A stretch of DNA of 64,000 bases from DASXQK01 sp963757155 (GCA_963757155.1 CAVWQS010000040.1:372001-436000), one strand, 5' to 3'. Positions 56,527 through 64,000 are shown, counted from the first letter of the stretch. Notes: generated by a model from the sequence alone, not told the origin. Numbers and translations are program-made.

Positions 56527-56549
56527 GCAACACCTGTCTAAGGTGTTGC
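56527..56549 (+). promoter_or_regulatory. Hairpin directly before the transposase start codon
   Basis: GCAACACC-TGTCTAA-GGTGTTGC, a perfect 8-bp stem ending one base before ATG 56551. The only ribosome-site-like bases (AAGG) are in its 3' part. Such a stem would hide the initiation region in transcripts read in from outside. It is conserved in all three copies. Confidence 0.6.
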
Positions 56550-56550
56550 A

Positions 56551-57564
56551 ATGGGAAAGCAATATGAGCACCTGTCATTGGATGAACGGTGCCGGATTGC
56601 CCGTCTTCATGAAGACGGGCAATCCATCCGCCAAATCGCGGCAGCTCTGGATCGCCCGCCATCGACGATTTCTCGCGAGCTGAGGCGCAACCGGGGCAAG
56701 CAGGTCGGCTACAGGCCGAGCCATGCTCATGAGCAGGCGAAAGCCCGGCGCTGGACCGGATCGCGCCTGGAGCGCGACGGCGAGCTGCGCCGCCTCGTGC
56801 TCGACCGCCTGCGGCACGGCTGGTCGCCCGAACAGATCGCCGGCCGGCTGGCCTGCGACAAGGCTGCAACCGGCATCAGCCATGAAAGCATCTATCGCTT
56901 CATCTATGCCCAGATCCGCCGCACCAACGACGGCTCCTGGCGGCACTATCTTCCCAGGGCCAAAGCCAAACGCGGCTGGCGCGGCCGCAAAGGCGGATCG
57001 TCCGCGAGCTCCATCAAGGGCCGTGTCTCCATCGCCCAGCGCCCCGAGGCCGCCAACGGCCGGGCCTTCCCAGGACATTGGGAAGCCGACCTCATGCTCT
57101 TCAAAACCTATGGCCAGGCCATCCTGGTCGCCCACGAGCGCGTCTCCCGTATCCTCATCCTCGCCAGACAGCCAAACAAAGCTGCCGAACCCACCGCGCG
57201 ACAACTCATCGCCTGGCTCGAGCCCCTGCCACCCGAACTGCGCCAAACCATCACTTTCGACAACGGCACCGAGTTCGCCGAGCACTACCGCCTCAAAGCC
57301 GACCTCGGTATCCAAACCTTCTTCTGCGATACCCACAGCCCCTGGCAAAAGGGCGGGATCGAGAACGCAATCGGACGCATGCGCCGGCCCCTGCCACGCA
57401 AAACCGATCTCGCCGCCGTCCGTCCCAAAATCCTCAACGCCGTCGTCGCCGCCTACAACAATACCCCACGAAAATGCCTGGACTTCCAAACCCCAGCCGA
57501 GGCATTCCTGGCTCAACTGTTGCACTTCAAATGTGAATCCACCTCCCCGCTTTCGCGGGGATGA
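56551..57564 (+). CDS. IS30-family transposase, intact
   Basis: 337-residue DDE recombinase. An N-terminal HTH (LSLDERCRIARLHEDGQSIRQIAAALDRPPSTISREL) is followed by a second HTH-like segment (HGWSPEQIAGRLACD) and the catalytic core: Asp180 in GHWEADLM, Asp237 in ITFDNGTEF and Glu271 in QKGGIENAIG, a DD33E spacing typical of IS30. The last residues (after HFKCEST) are encoded by the flanking palindromic repeat, whose ATGACG supplies the TGA stop. The element itself has no stop in this frame. Confidence 0.93.
   Translation: MGKQYEHLSLDERCRIARLHEDGQSIRQIAAALDRPPSTISRELRRNRGKQVGYRPSHAHEQAKARRWTGSRLERDGELRRLVLDRLRHGWSPEQIAGRLACDKAATGISHESIYRFIYAQIRRTNDGSWRHYLPRAKAKRGWRGRKGGSSASSIKGRVSIAQRPEAANGRAFPGHWEADLMLFKTYGQAILVAHERVSRILILARQPNKAAEPTARQLIAWLEPLPPELRQTITFDNGTEFAEHYRLKADLGIQTFFCDTHSPWQKGGIENAIGRMRRPLPRKTDLAAVRPKILNAVVAAYNNTPRKCLDFQTPAEAFLAQLLHFKCESTSPLSRG
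56594..56625. repeat. 32-bp perfect palindrome inside the transposase gene
   Basis: Each arm is GGATTGCCCGTCTTCA or its exact complement, no spacer. It lies within the codons for the first HTH (IARLHEDGQS). It is present unchanged in the copies at 17529 and 63444. Confidence 0.85.
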
Positions 57565-57630
57565 CGAAATAAGAGCCGCCGCCGAAACTCATGGGACGAG
57601 TTTCGGCGGGGCATAACGTTCTAGGGGCGG

Positions 57631-58329
57631 TTAGGCCGCCATATCGAACAGCAGGACCTCGGCCTTGGAGCGGGCGCTGAGGGAGAGCAGCGATTCCGCC
57701 GAGACGGCCGCGCCGTCGCCCGGCTCCAAAGCGGTGCCGTTGAGATCGACGCTGCCCTCGATGACCTGAAGCCAGGCCACCCTTCCGTCCTTCAGCGCAT
57801 GGGTCACCTTGTCGCCGGCGGCAAGACGTCCGGCGCGAAGATCGACATCCTGATGCAGGGTCAGCGATCCCTCGCGGCCCCCCGGGCTCGCCACCAGATG
57901 CAGCTGGCCCGTCTTTTCCAGCGGAAAGGCCTTCTGCTCATAGCTGGGCTTCAGCCCCTTCTTCGCCGGCATGACCCAGATCTGCAGGAAATGCACCGGC
58001 TCCTTCTGCGAGGCGTTGAACTCGCTGTGCCGGATCCCGGTGCCGGCACTCATGCGCTGGACATCGCCCGGCCGGATGACCGAGCCGGTGCCGATGGAAT
58101 CCTTATGCTCCAGCGCGCCTTCGAGCACATAGGAGATGATCTCCATATCCTGATGGCCATGGGTGTCGAAGCCCGCACCCGGCTTCACCCGATCCTCGTT
58201 GATGACCCGCAGCGGGCCGAAGCCCATATGGGACGGGTCGTAATAGCTGCCGAAGGAGAAGCTGTGGTGGCTGTCGAGCCAGCCGAAATTGGCCCGGCCT
58301 CTCTCCTTGGCAGCGCGTTTCGTGATCAT
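57631..58329 (-). CDS. Pirin-family protein (YhhW/quercetinase-like bicupin)
   Basis: 232-residue bicupin. N-terminal cupin: FGWLDSHHSFSFGSYYDP, then the metal motif VKPGAGFDTHGHQDMEIISYVLEG (His, His, Glu) and GDVQRMSAGTGIRHSEFN. ATG 58329 has GGAGGATGTTGGA upstream; an ATG five codons earlier is poorer. Homologues include quercetin-cleaving and redox-sensing proteins. It is divergent from a LysR gene at 58458, which probably regulates it. Confidence 0.92.
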   Translation of the reverse strand: MITKRAAKERGRANFGWLDSHHSFSFGSYYDPSHMGFGPLRVINEDRVKPGAGFDTHGHQDMEIISYVLEGALEHKDSIGTGSVIRPGDVQRMSAGTGIRHSEFNASQKEPVHFLQIWVMPAKKGLKPSYEQKAFPLEKTGQLHLVASPGGREGSLTLHQDVDLRAGRLAAGDKVTHALKDGRVAWLQVIEGSVDLNGTALEPGDGAAVSAESLLSLSARSKAEVLLFDMAA

Positions 58330-58457
58330 TCCAACATCCTCCATGCGGGGCAGAGGGCCCCGGTACCTGTTCTGTCCTGGCTAAGATAGAGAGTTGCCCC
58401 TGAGATCATAATATGGCATCCGTGAACATGACTGTTGCATAAAACAGGACAATATCG

Positions 58458-59375
58458 ATGACCGGTCGCCTGGAGGATATGGCGCTCTTCGCCCGCATCG
58501 TCGAGCGCGGCAGCCTCAGCGCCGCCGCCCGCGATCTCGGCCTCTCGAAATCCCTGGTCAGCCGCCGCCTGGGCCAGCTCGAGGATCGCCTGGGCGCCCG
58601 GCTGGTCAATCGCACGACCCGGCGCCTGGGGCTGACCGATATCGGCCGCGAATTCAACGAGCGGGCGCGCCGTGTGCTGCTGGAGGCCGACGAGGCCGAG
58701 GCTTGCGCCCATGAGGCGAGCACGGAGCTCCGCGGCCGGCTACGGATCGCCGCGCCCGTCTCCTTCGGCTATCTGCACCTGGCCGCGGCTTTGGCGGCGT
58801 TTCTGATCGAGCACCCCAAAGTGGAGGTGGAGCTCGAGCTCAACGACCGCTTCATCGATCTGGTGGGCGAGGGCTATGACCTCGGTATCCGGAGCGGTCA
58901 GCTCGAGGATTCGAGCCTGGTCGTCCGCCCCATCGCCGCCTCGCGAATTCTGCTGGCGGCCGCGCCCGCCTATATCGCCAAGCATGGCGCGCCCGAGACT
59001 CCGAGCGATCTCGCCCGTCATGTCTGCCTCGTCTATGGCAATCAGCCGGCCGCTCGAGTCTGGCGGTTTCGGGACAAGGACAAGTGGATCACGCCGGCGA
59101 TCCATCCGCAGCTCGTCGCCAACAATGGCGATGTCCTCTGCCGCGCGGCGATCGAAGGGCTTGGCATCGTCGCCTTGCCCAGCTTCATCATCGGCCCGGC
59201 CATCGCCGCCGGCAGCCTCCGTCTCTTGCTGCCCGGTTTCCCCATGCCCGAGCAGCCGATCCAGGCGATCTATCCCGCCGGAAGGCCGCTGCCGCAGCGG
59301 TTGCGCGCCTTCATCGATTTCATCGCGGGCTATTTCACCCGGCATGCCGATTGGGACGCGAAGCCATCGCGGTGA
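58458..59375 (+). CDS. LysR-family transcriptional regulator
   Basis: 305 residues. The N-terminal HTH is MALFARIVERGSLSAAARDLGLSKSLVSRRLGQLEDRLGARL. The effector domain (LRIAAPVSFGYLHLAAALAAFL) has the layout of the CrgA/DmlR-type subgroup. Transcribed divergently from pirin; the 128-base gap contains TGTCC/GGACA half-sites in inverted order. Its 3' part is overlapped on the other strand by the long open extension of the next LysR gene. Confidence 0.93.
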   Translation: MTGRLEDMALFARIVERGSLSAAARDLGLSKSLVSRRLGQLEDRLGARLVNRTTRRLGLTDIGREFNERARRVLLEADEAEACAHEASTELRGRLRIAAPVSFGYLHLAAALAAFLIEHPKVEVELELNDRFIDLVGEGYDLGIRSGQLEDSSLVVRPIAASRILLAAAPAYIAKHGAPETPSDLARHVCLVYGNQPAARVWRFRDKDKWITPAIHPQLVANNGDVLCRAAIEGLGIVALPSFIIGPAIAAGSLRLLLPGFPMPEQPIQAIYPAGRPLPQRLRAFIDFIAGYFTRHADWDAKPSR

Positions 59376-60320
59376 TGGGGGCGGCGCGATAGGCGGCGGG
59401 CTCCGCCCTCGCCGGATGTCCTGCCGACCGGCGACCACCTCGGCGACGAAATCGATGAAGGCCTTGACCTTGGCCGCCGGCAGATGACGCGAGGGATAGA
59501 GCGCGTAGAGCGGGAAGGTCTCACCCGGCCAAGCCGGGAAGAGCTCGATCAACTGTCCCTGGTCGATCAGTGCCTGAACGCCGATCGCCTTGATCCGCGC
59601 GATGCCGACACCGGCAAGGCAGGCCCCCAGCAAGCTGCCGGCTTCCGTGACCAGGAGCCGCCCCGATGTCTTGACCGGAAGGATCTTGCCGCCGCGGCGG
59701 AATTCCCATTCCAGGGGCTGCCCGGTCTGTGAATTTCGGACCTGGATGCAGGCATGGCCCGAGAGCTCGGCGGGTGTCGCCGGCCGGCCGTGTTTTTCGA
59801 TATAGGCGGGGGCTGCGACCGTGACGGTGCGGGTCTCCAGCAGCTTGCGCGCGACGAGGGAGGAGGAGGGCGGCGCGCCGAAGCGGAGCGCGACATCGAA
59901 GCCCTCGGCCACGAGGTCGCCCAGCTGCTCGCGCGCGATCAGGTCGAGGGAGATCTCGGGATAGCGCTCGAGGAAGCGGCCGAGATGGGGCGCCAGCATG
60001 AAGCGGGAAAAGAAGGCGTCCACATTGACGCGCAGCCGCCCGCGAACGACCGCGGCCGCACCGGCCGTCACGGTGACCGCATCCTCGATCCCCGTGAGCA
60101 AGGGGCCGATCTCGGCATAGAGACGCCGGCCCTCATCCGTGAGGCCGACCGAGCGCGTGGTCCGGTCCAAGAGCCGCACGCCGATGCGCGCCTCGAGCCG
60201 GGCGATGGCGCGGCTGACACCCGAGGGCGACAGCCCCAAGGCATCGGCGGCCCGCGCAAAGCTGCCGCCTTCGATGATGGCGGCCAGCACCCCGATATTG
60301 CCCACCAGACGTCCGTCCAA
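58740..60320 (-). CDS. LysR-family regulator with anomalous C-terminal extension antisense to the neighbouring LysR gene
   Basis: LysR homology covers residues 1 to about 300 (59400-60320): HTH NIGVLAAIIEGGSFARAADALGLSPSGVSRAIARLEARIG, then the effector domain to AFIDFVAEVVAGRQD. After that the frame has no stop for another 220 codons and runs antisense through the 58458 gene with Arg/Pro/Asp-rich, non-family sequence. A normal stop was probably lost by an indel: other frames stop at 59330 and 59336. The real gene most likely ends near 59330-59400. It is divergent from the NmrA-like gene at 60446. Confidence 0.8.
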   Translation of the reverse strand: MDGRLVGNIGVLAAIIEGGSFARAADALGLSPSGVSRAIARLEARIGVRLLDRTTRSVGLTDEGRRLYAEIGPLLTGIEDAVTVTAGAAAVVRGRLRVNVDAFFSRFMLAPHLGRFLERYPEISLDLIAREQLGDLVAEGFDVALRFGAPPSSSLVARKLLETRTVTVAAPAYIEKHGRPATPAELSGHACIQVRNSQTGQPLEWEFRRGGKILPVKTSGRLLVTEAGSLLGACLAGVGIARIKAIGVQALIDQGQLIELFPAWPGETFPLYALYPSRHLPAAKVKAFIDFVAEVVAGRQDIRRGRSPPPIAPPPSPRWLRVPIGMPGEIARDEIDEGAQPLRQRPSGGIDRLDRLLGHGETGQQETEAAGGDGRADDEAGQGDDAKPFDRRAAEDIAIVGDELRMDRRRDPLVLVPKPPDSSGRLIAIDEADMTGEIARSLGRAMLGDIGGRGRQQNSRGGDGADDQARILELTAPDTEVIALAHQIDEAVVELELHLHFGVLDQKRRQSRGQVQIAEGDGRGDP

Positions 60321-60445
60321 CGGATTCTCCTATCCGTGATCCTACGTCATGAATGATGTGACATAATCGCAATTAAATCAATGATGGCGGCTGGCTATGT
60401 ATCACCCGCGCCTCAGGAGGCCCGCCCCATTCAAGGAGAATCGTC

Positions 60446-61312
60446 ATGTATGCCATCACCGGAATTACCGGCCAGGTCGGGGGCGCCGTCGCGCGCAACC
60501 TGCTGCGCGTGAAATGCCCCGTCCGCGCCGTGCTGCGCGATGCCGGCAAGGCGGCGCCCTGGGCGGCGCGCGGCTGCGACATCGCGCTCGCAGCGATCGA
60601 CGATGCCGCGGCGCTCACGGCCGCTTTCCGGGGTGCGGAGGGAGTCTTCCTCCTGCTGCCATCGAGCTTCGACCCGGCGCCGGGCTTTCCCGAGGTGCGG
60701 CGGATCGTAACCGCGGTCCGGTCCGCCCTCGAGGCGGCGCGTCCGGCCAAGGTCGTCTGCCTCTCGACCATCGGCGCCCAGGCCGCCCAGCCGAACCTGC
60801 TCAATCAGCTCGGCATCATGGAGCAGATGCTCGAAACCCTGCCCATGCCGGTCGCCTTCCTGCGGGCGGCCTGGTTCATGGAGAACGCGGCCTGGGACGT
60901 GACGCCGGCGCGCGAGACCGGCGTCATCCCGAGCTTCCTGCAACCCCTCGACAAGCCGGTCCCGATGGTGGCGACCGCGGATATCGGCCGTCTGGGGGCG
61001 GCGCTGCTGCAGGAGAGCTGGAGCGGCCGGCGGATCGTCGAGCTGGAAGGGCCGCGCCGCGTCACGCCGAACGACATCGCCCGCGGCTTCTCCGGAATCC
61101 TGGGCCGGCCCGTCCGCATGGAAGCGGTCCCGCGCGAGACCTGGGGCGCCCTGTTCACCGCCCAGGGCATGAAGGACCCGATACCGCGCATCCAGATGCT
61201 GGACGGCTTCAACGAAGGCTGGATCGAATTCGAAGGCGGCGAGGCCGGCTCCATCAAGGGCGAGACCAAGCTGGAGACGGTCCTGAGGGGCCTCGTGGAC
61301 CCTGCGCCGTAA
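60446..61312 (+). CDS. NmrA-like NAD(P)-binding protein (atypical SDR)
   Basis: 288 residues. The N-terminal dinucleotide motif is MYAITGITGQVGGAVARNLL (GXXGXXG), followed by VRAVLRDAGKAAPW and GVFLLLPSSFDP. There is no YXXXK catalytic pair, as in NmrA/QOR2-type sensors or reductases. AGGAGAATCGTC precedes ATG 60446. It is divergent from a LysR gene that probably controls it. Function could be NADPH-quinone reduction or redox sensing. Confidence 0.9.
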   Translation: MYAITGITGQVGGAVARNLLRVKCPVRAVLRDAGKAAPWAARGCDIALAAIDDAAALTAAFRGAEGVFLLLPSSFDPAPGFPEVRRIVTAVRSALEAARPAKVVCLSTIGAQAAQPNLLNQLGIMEQMLETLPMPVAFLRAAWFMENAAWDVTPARETGVIPSFLQPLDKPVPMVATADIGRLGAALLQESWSGRRIVELEGPRRVTPNDIARGFSGILGRPVRMEAVPRETWGALFTAQGMKDPIPRIQMLDGFNEGWIEFEGGEAGSIKGETKLETVLRGLVDPAP

Positions 61313-61358
61313 AGATCGGTCCTACCGGGAGTCGCGCGGCAGGAGCAGCATCGGACCA

Positions 61359-61835
61359 TTAGAACAGCGTCCAGCCCTGGCTGCCGGCGACCGCGCCGAA
61401 GATGGTGACGAGGCTCAGCACCAGCAGGACCCAATGCGCCCGATAAAGCCGGGCAACCGCAACCTCCGGCGCCCGCCTCGCCAATCTGTCGAAATGCCGG
61501 TGCAGAATGAACGGCTCGGCGACGAACAGGATGAAGGCGAACAGCAGCCACAGGCCGACCATCGCGTGCATCCACCAGAACTGCGCCGACTGGAATCGCC
61601 CCCACAGGTCCATCCGTGCCGCCATATAGAAGCCGGTAAAGCCGGTGATGATGACGGCCGCCCGCGCCTGCCAGGCGAAGCGGCGCTCGATCGCCTGGAA
61701 AGCGCCAAGCCGATCGGCGCCGAGGTCGCCACGGCGGACGGCCGGCAGCACGATGGTGGTGGCCATCGCAACGCCGCCGATCCAGATGACCACAGCAAGC
61801 ACATGCAAGGCCCGCGCGACGGCAAGATCATCCAT
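61359..61835 (-). CDS. CopD-like small integral membrane protein
   Basis: 158 residues with four predicted membrane helices: ARALHVLAVVIWIGGVAMATTIVLPAV, RAAVIITGFTGFYMAARM, HAMVGLWLLFAFILFVAEPFI and HWVLLVLSLVTIFGAVAG. Conserved His in RALHVLAVVIWIGG is characteristic of CopD/YetJ-like families. ATG 61835 has AGGGGAAAGCC upstream; an upstream ATG gives an Arg-rich non-membrane leader. Function is unknown; heme or copper handling is possible for such proteins. Confidence 0.82.
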   Translation of the reverse strand: MDDLAVARALHVLAVVIWIGGVAMATTIVLPAVRRGDLGADRLGAFQAIERRFAWQARAAVIITGFTGFYMAARMDLWGRFQSAQFWWMHAMVGLWLLFAFILFVAEPFILHRHFDRLARRAPEVAVARLYRAHWVLLVLSLVTIFGAVAGSQGWTLF

Positions 61836-61884
61836 GGCTTTCCCCTGTCGCGAGGAGCGGCCGCCCCGAGGCGGCGGCCGTCGT

Positions 61885-62095
61885 AGGATCATCGCCTACG
61901 ACATCCGTCCGGCGGACCTCCGTGAGATTGGACAGGATGAGGGAAACCCAGACGATGCCCTAAAGCAGCATGAAGCAGCTCGAATAGACCCCGGTCAAGT
62001 CGAGAAGGATGCCGAACAGCAGGACCCCCCATCCCACCTACGAGGCCGACGATTCCGGATACCACGCCCATATTGTCGGGGAGGTCGTCGCTGAT
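61885..62095 (-). pseudogene. Remnant of NarK-type nitrate/nitrite MFS transporter C-terminus
   Basis: On the minus strand, DNMGVVSGIVGLVGGMGG is followed, across frame changes, by FGILLDLTGVYSSCFMLL and then GIVWVSLILSNLTEVRRTDVVG. This is the characteristic last two helices of NarK/NasA-type nitrate transporters. The N-terminal nine-tenths is missing and at least two frame changes interrupt the rest. It fills the 361-base gap 61836-62197; nothing else was seen there except the promoter side of the next gene. Confidence 0.7.
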
Positions 62096-62197
62096 ACACC
62101 CGAGGTGGATCGCAATCCCGGCCGTTCGGCTGGCCAGAAAACCTCCTTTGCCGCTAGTCTGCAGCGGGGGTCGGTCACAGCCATGGGAAACTGAGCG

Positions 62198-63364
62198 ATG
62201 GCAACGCGCCGCGCATTTCTGAAGGCCGCCGCTTTCGGGACGGCCTATCTGTTCAGCAGCCGGGCGCGCGCCGCCGATCTGATGAGCACCATCCAGTCGC
62301 GGATCGACGACTACTGCGCCCGAACCCTGGCGGATTCCGGCGCGAACGTCGCCATCGCCATGGGCCTCGTGGCGCCGGAGGTCGGCGGCGGCGTGGGGCA
62401 GATGATCTTCGCCGGCGGCTCCACCCTCACCAATCCCTTCGGCGAGCCTCTGCCCCTGGACGAGCGCACGCCCTTCGAGATCGGCTCGATCTCCAAGGTC
62501 TTCAGCCAGGGAATCTATTACATGCTGCATGGTCCCTATTCCGGCACGCTGGGCAGCCATATGCCTGACATGGGCATGTCCCAGGCGGTGGCGGACCTGA
62601 CCCTGGTAAATCTCGCCATCTATCAGCCCGGCCTCGCCCAGGACAATCAGGGCGGCGTCTATCCGCGCTGGGTGCTGGAGAATCTGGAAACGCTCTTTCG
62701 CTTCCTCAGCGACTACAACCCGCCCTACCAGCAAGGGACCTGCTATGCCTATTCCAACCTGGGCTGGTCGCTGCTGGCCATGGCCGCCCTCGGCCTCGAC
62801 AGCCGCGAGCCGGGCAAGCTTCCCGGGCTCTATGCCCAGCAGCTCGCCGCTTTCTGCAGCCGGTTTTCCGCCACCGAGACCCGCCTCTTCTCGCCGGAGC
62901 TGAAGCCGCGCCTGCCGCGCGGCCATACGAAGCAATTGGCGGCGCTGCCGCCGCGCGCACCCTATCTGCCGACCCAATGGCCCCATGTCGGCGCCGGCGG
63001 GATCATCAGCTGCGGCGCCGATATGATGCAGTTCCTACTCTACAACATGGGCCGGCTGCCCGGCGGGGTGACTGATCACGCATTGGCCTATCAGCAGAAG
63101 CCGAGCTTCACCTCCCATTCCTGTTCCGCCACCGGCTCGCCGACGACGAGCTACGGCTGGTTCCGCGCCAAGCGTCAATCGAGCCGCGGCGAGACGGTGG
63201 TTCTGAACAAGAACGGGGGCGTCGCCGGCTATACCTCCTGGATGGGCTTCACCCAATGGCAGGGCACCGGCGCGCCCTCGCCCCACGGCGTCTTCGTGCT
63301 GAGCAACGGGCCCGACAGCACGAAGCTCGGCAACGCCATGATGAAGCTGTTGCTGGAAGGGTGA
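62198..63364 (+). CDS. Class C beta-lactamase/serine hydrolase-family protein, Tat-exported
   Basis: 388 residues. Twin-arginine-like signal TRRAFLKAAAFGTAYLF with ARA cleavage. The penicilloyl-serine-type motifs are GSISK (Ser97, Lys100), CYAYSNLGW (Tyr-Ser-Asn) and NKNGGVAGY (in place of KTG). This set fits AmpC-like enzymes and DD-peptidase/esterase relatives, and the D-Ala-D-Ala-carboxypeptidase AmpH group. Resistance activity cannot be claimed from motifs alone. It is followed by the third IS30 copy. Confidence 0.88.
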   Translation: MATRRAFLKAAAFGTAYLFSSRARAADLMSTIQSRIDDYCARTLADSGANVAIAMGLVAPEVGGGVGQMIFAGGSTLTNPFGEPLPLDERTPFEIGSISKVFSQGIYYMLHGPYSGTLGSHMPDMGMSQAVADLTLVNLAIYQPGLAQDNQGGVYPRWVLENLETLFRFLSDYNPPYQQGTCYAYSNLGWSLLAMAALGLDSREPGKLPGLYAQQLAAFCSRFSATETRLFSPELKPRLPRGHTKQLAALPPRAPYLPTQWPHVGAGGIISCGADMMQFLLYNMGRLPGGVTDHALAYQQKPSFTSHSCSATGSPTTSYGWFRAKRQSSRGETVVLNKNGGVAGYTSWMGFTQWQGTGAPSPHGVFVLSNGPDSTKLGNAMMKLLLEG

Positions 63365-63382
63365 GGGAGCCTTCTTCCTTGT

Positions 63383-63443
63383 CGTCATTCCCGCGAAAGC
63401 GGGAATCCAGGGCCACAGGCTCCGTCGCTCGCCCTGGATTCCC
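63383..63443. repeat. Palindromic intergenic repeat, first part (copy 6), interrupted by IS30
   Basis: Complete first arm CGTCATTCCCGCGAAAGCGG..., linker, and CCCTGGATTCCC, where the IS30 tip begins. The other part would lie beyond the window. Confidence 0.85.
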
Positions 63444-64000
63444 TGAGTTCACAAACGAAGTGCAACACCTGTCTAAGGTGTTGCAATGGGAAAGCAATAT
63501 GAGCACCTGTCATTGGATGAACGGTGCCGGATTGCCCGTCTTCATGAAGACGGGCAATCCATCCGCCAAATCGCGGCAGCTCTGGATCGCCCGCCATCGA
63601 CGGTTTCTCGCGAGCTGAGGCGCAACCGGGGCAAGCAGGTCGGCTACAGGCCGAGCCATGCTCATGAGCAGGCGAAAGCCCGGCGCTGGACCGGATCGCG
63701 CCTGGAGCGCGACGGCGAGCTGCGCCGCCTCGTGCTCGATCGCCTCCGGCACGGCTGGTCGCCCGAACAGATCGCCGGCCGGCTGGCCTGCGACAAGGCT
63801 GCAACCGGCATCAGCCATGAAAGCATCTATCGCTTCATCTATGCCCAGATCCGCCGCACCAACGACGGCTCCTGGCGGCACTATCTTCCCAGGGCCAAAG
63901 CCAAACGCGGCTGGCGCGGCCGCAAAGGCGGGTCGTCCGCGAGCTCCATCAAGGGCCGTGTCTCCATCGCCCAGCGCCCCGAGGCCGCCAACGGCCGGGC
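63444..64000 (+). mobile_element. IS30-family insertion sequence, copy 3 (cut by window end)
   Basis: Starts TGAGTTCACAAACGAAG and is nearly identical to the first 557 bases of the copy at 56509, including the leader hairpin and the 32-bp palindrome. A few silent or near-silent differences exist, for example GGATCG versus GGGTCG near 63931. Confidence 0.92.
63486..64000 (+). CDS. IS30-family transposase, 3'-truncated by window end
   Basis: In-frame from ATG 63486 (MGKQYEHLSLDERC) to the window edge at ...SIAQRPEAANGR, about 171 codons. It contains both HTH segments but not the DDE core, which lies outside. Thr-Val replaces Thr-Ile at residue 40 compared with the copy at 56551, as in copy 1. 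No frameshift is seen in this part; the CCCC run that is shortened in copy 1 is intact here. Confidence 0.9.
   Translation, partial: MGKQYEHLSLDERCRIARLHEDGQSIRQIAAALDRPPSTVSRELRRNRGKQVGYRPSHAHEQAKARRWTGSRLERDGELRRLVLDRLRHGWSPEQIAGRLACDKAATGISHESIYRFIYAQIRRTNDGSWRHYLPRAKAKRGWRGRKGGSSASSIKGRVSIAQRPEAANGR

Larger units (their letters stand above)
56509..57541 (+). mobile_element. IS30-family insertion sequence, copy 2 (intact)
   Basis: 1033 bp between tips TGAGTTCACA and TGTGAATCCA. Imperfect terminal repeats share TTCACA and AAGTGCAACA. It contains one transposase frame that runs through the right tip into the flanking repeat. Target duplication is masked by a C-run on both sides (three or four C). 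Orientation relative to the repeat is the same as in copies 1 and 3. Confidence 0.92.
56441..57566. repeat. Palindromic intergenic repeat split by IS30-type element (copy 5)
   Basis: Left part 56441-56508 (complete first arm, linker, and start of the second arm to CCTGGATCCCC) and right part 57545-57566 (CCCCGCTTTCGCGGGGATGACG). Without the element the repeat would read like the copies at 26283 and 49830. Confidence 0.88.

Noticed and set aside
62198..63364. Clinical-type AmpC beta-lactamase resistance gene
   Set aside because: SXXK and YXN motifs are present but the KTG position reads NKNGG, and many esterases and peptidases share this pattern; resistance is not supported.

Overview
The window is GC-rich DNA with dense operons, many ABC importers, short-chain dehydrogenases and LysR/TetR/GntR/SorC regulators. 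Gene content and the many copies of a palindromic intergenic repeat of the type common in Alphaproteobacteria suggest a free-living or plant/soil-associated alphaproteobacterium (Rhodospirillales or Hyphomicrobiales-like; inference, no rRNA gene is present). No tRNA, rRNA, CRISPR array or prophage was recognised.

Layout. 1-1056: 3' part of a thiolase gene. 1144-3399 (-): sugar isomerase and Gfo/Idh/MocA oxidoreductase pair. 3631-12708: LysR regulator, divergent three-gene sugar-type ABC importer, then pxpA, biotin carboxylase, two KipI/KipA-type carboxyltransferase halves and a biotin carrier, i.e. a split urea-carboxylase-like enzyme joined to a LamB/YcsF protein. 12868-15666: locally lower-GC stretch with a fatty-acid-hydroxylase-type membrane enzyme, a small membrane ORF and a Rieske oxygenase, followed by a DddQ-like cupin. 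15833-22311: Dpp-type importer whose binding protein is separated from the permeases by an IS30-family element. 22290-26269: thioesterase, zinc-type oxidoreductase, acyl-CoA synthetase and VOC protein. 26386-34557: LivFGMHK importer, M29-like metalloprotein, VOC protein and a divergent hotdog-TetR fusion regulator with two operator-like palindromes. 34850-41740: aldonate/lactone catabolism genes (SDR, DgoD-like dehydratase, SMP-30), a GntR regulator and a divergent sugar importer. 41727-49384: polyol importer (Smo type) with two SDRs, a HAD phosphatase and a SorC-type regulator. 49945-54403: cell-wall operon (polysaccharide deacetylase, DUF4015 protein, AmiE/NamZ-like fusion). 54690-56424: DUF302 protein and a three-subunit cobalt-type nitrile/thiocyanate hydratase. 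56441-64000: second IS30 copy, pirin, two LysR genes, NmrA-like and CopD-like proteins, a NarK remnant, a serine hydrolase, and a third IS30 copy cut by the window edge.

Three cross-cutting signals stand out. (1) All three IS30-type copies sit at the same position and orientation inside the same palindromic repeat, and the transposase reading frame takes its stop codon from that repeat. (2) Four ABC operons carry a perfect tetraloop hairpin just downstream of the binding-protein gene, and the fifth carries the palindromic repeat/IS there. (3) More than a dozen single-base frameshifts interrupt otherwise well conserved genes, which looks more like consensus error than decay, although real pseudogenes cannot be excluded.
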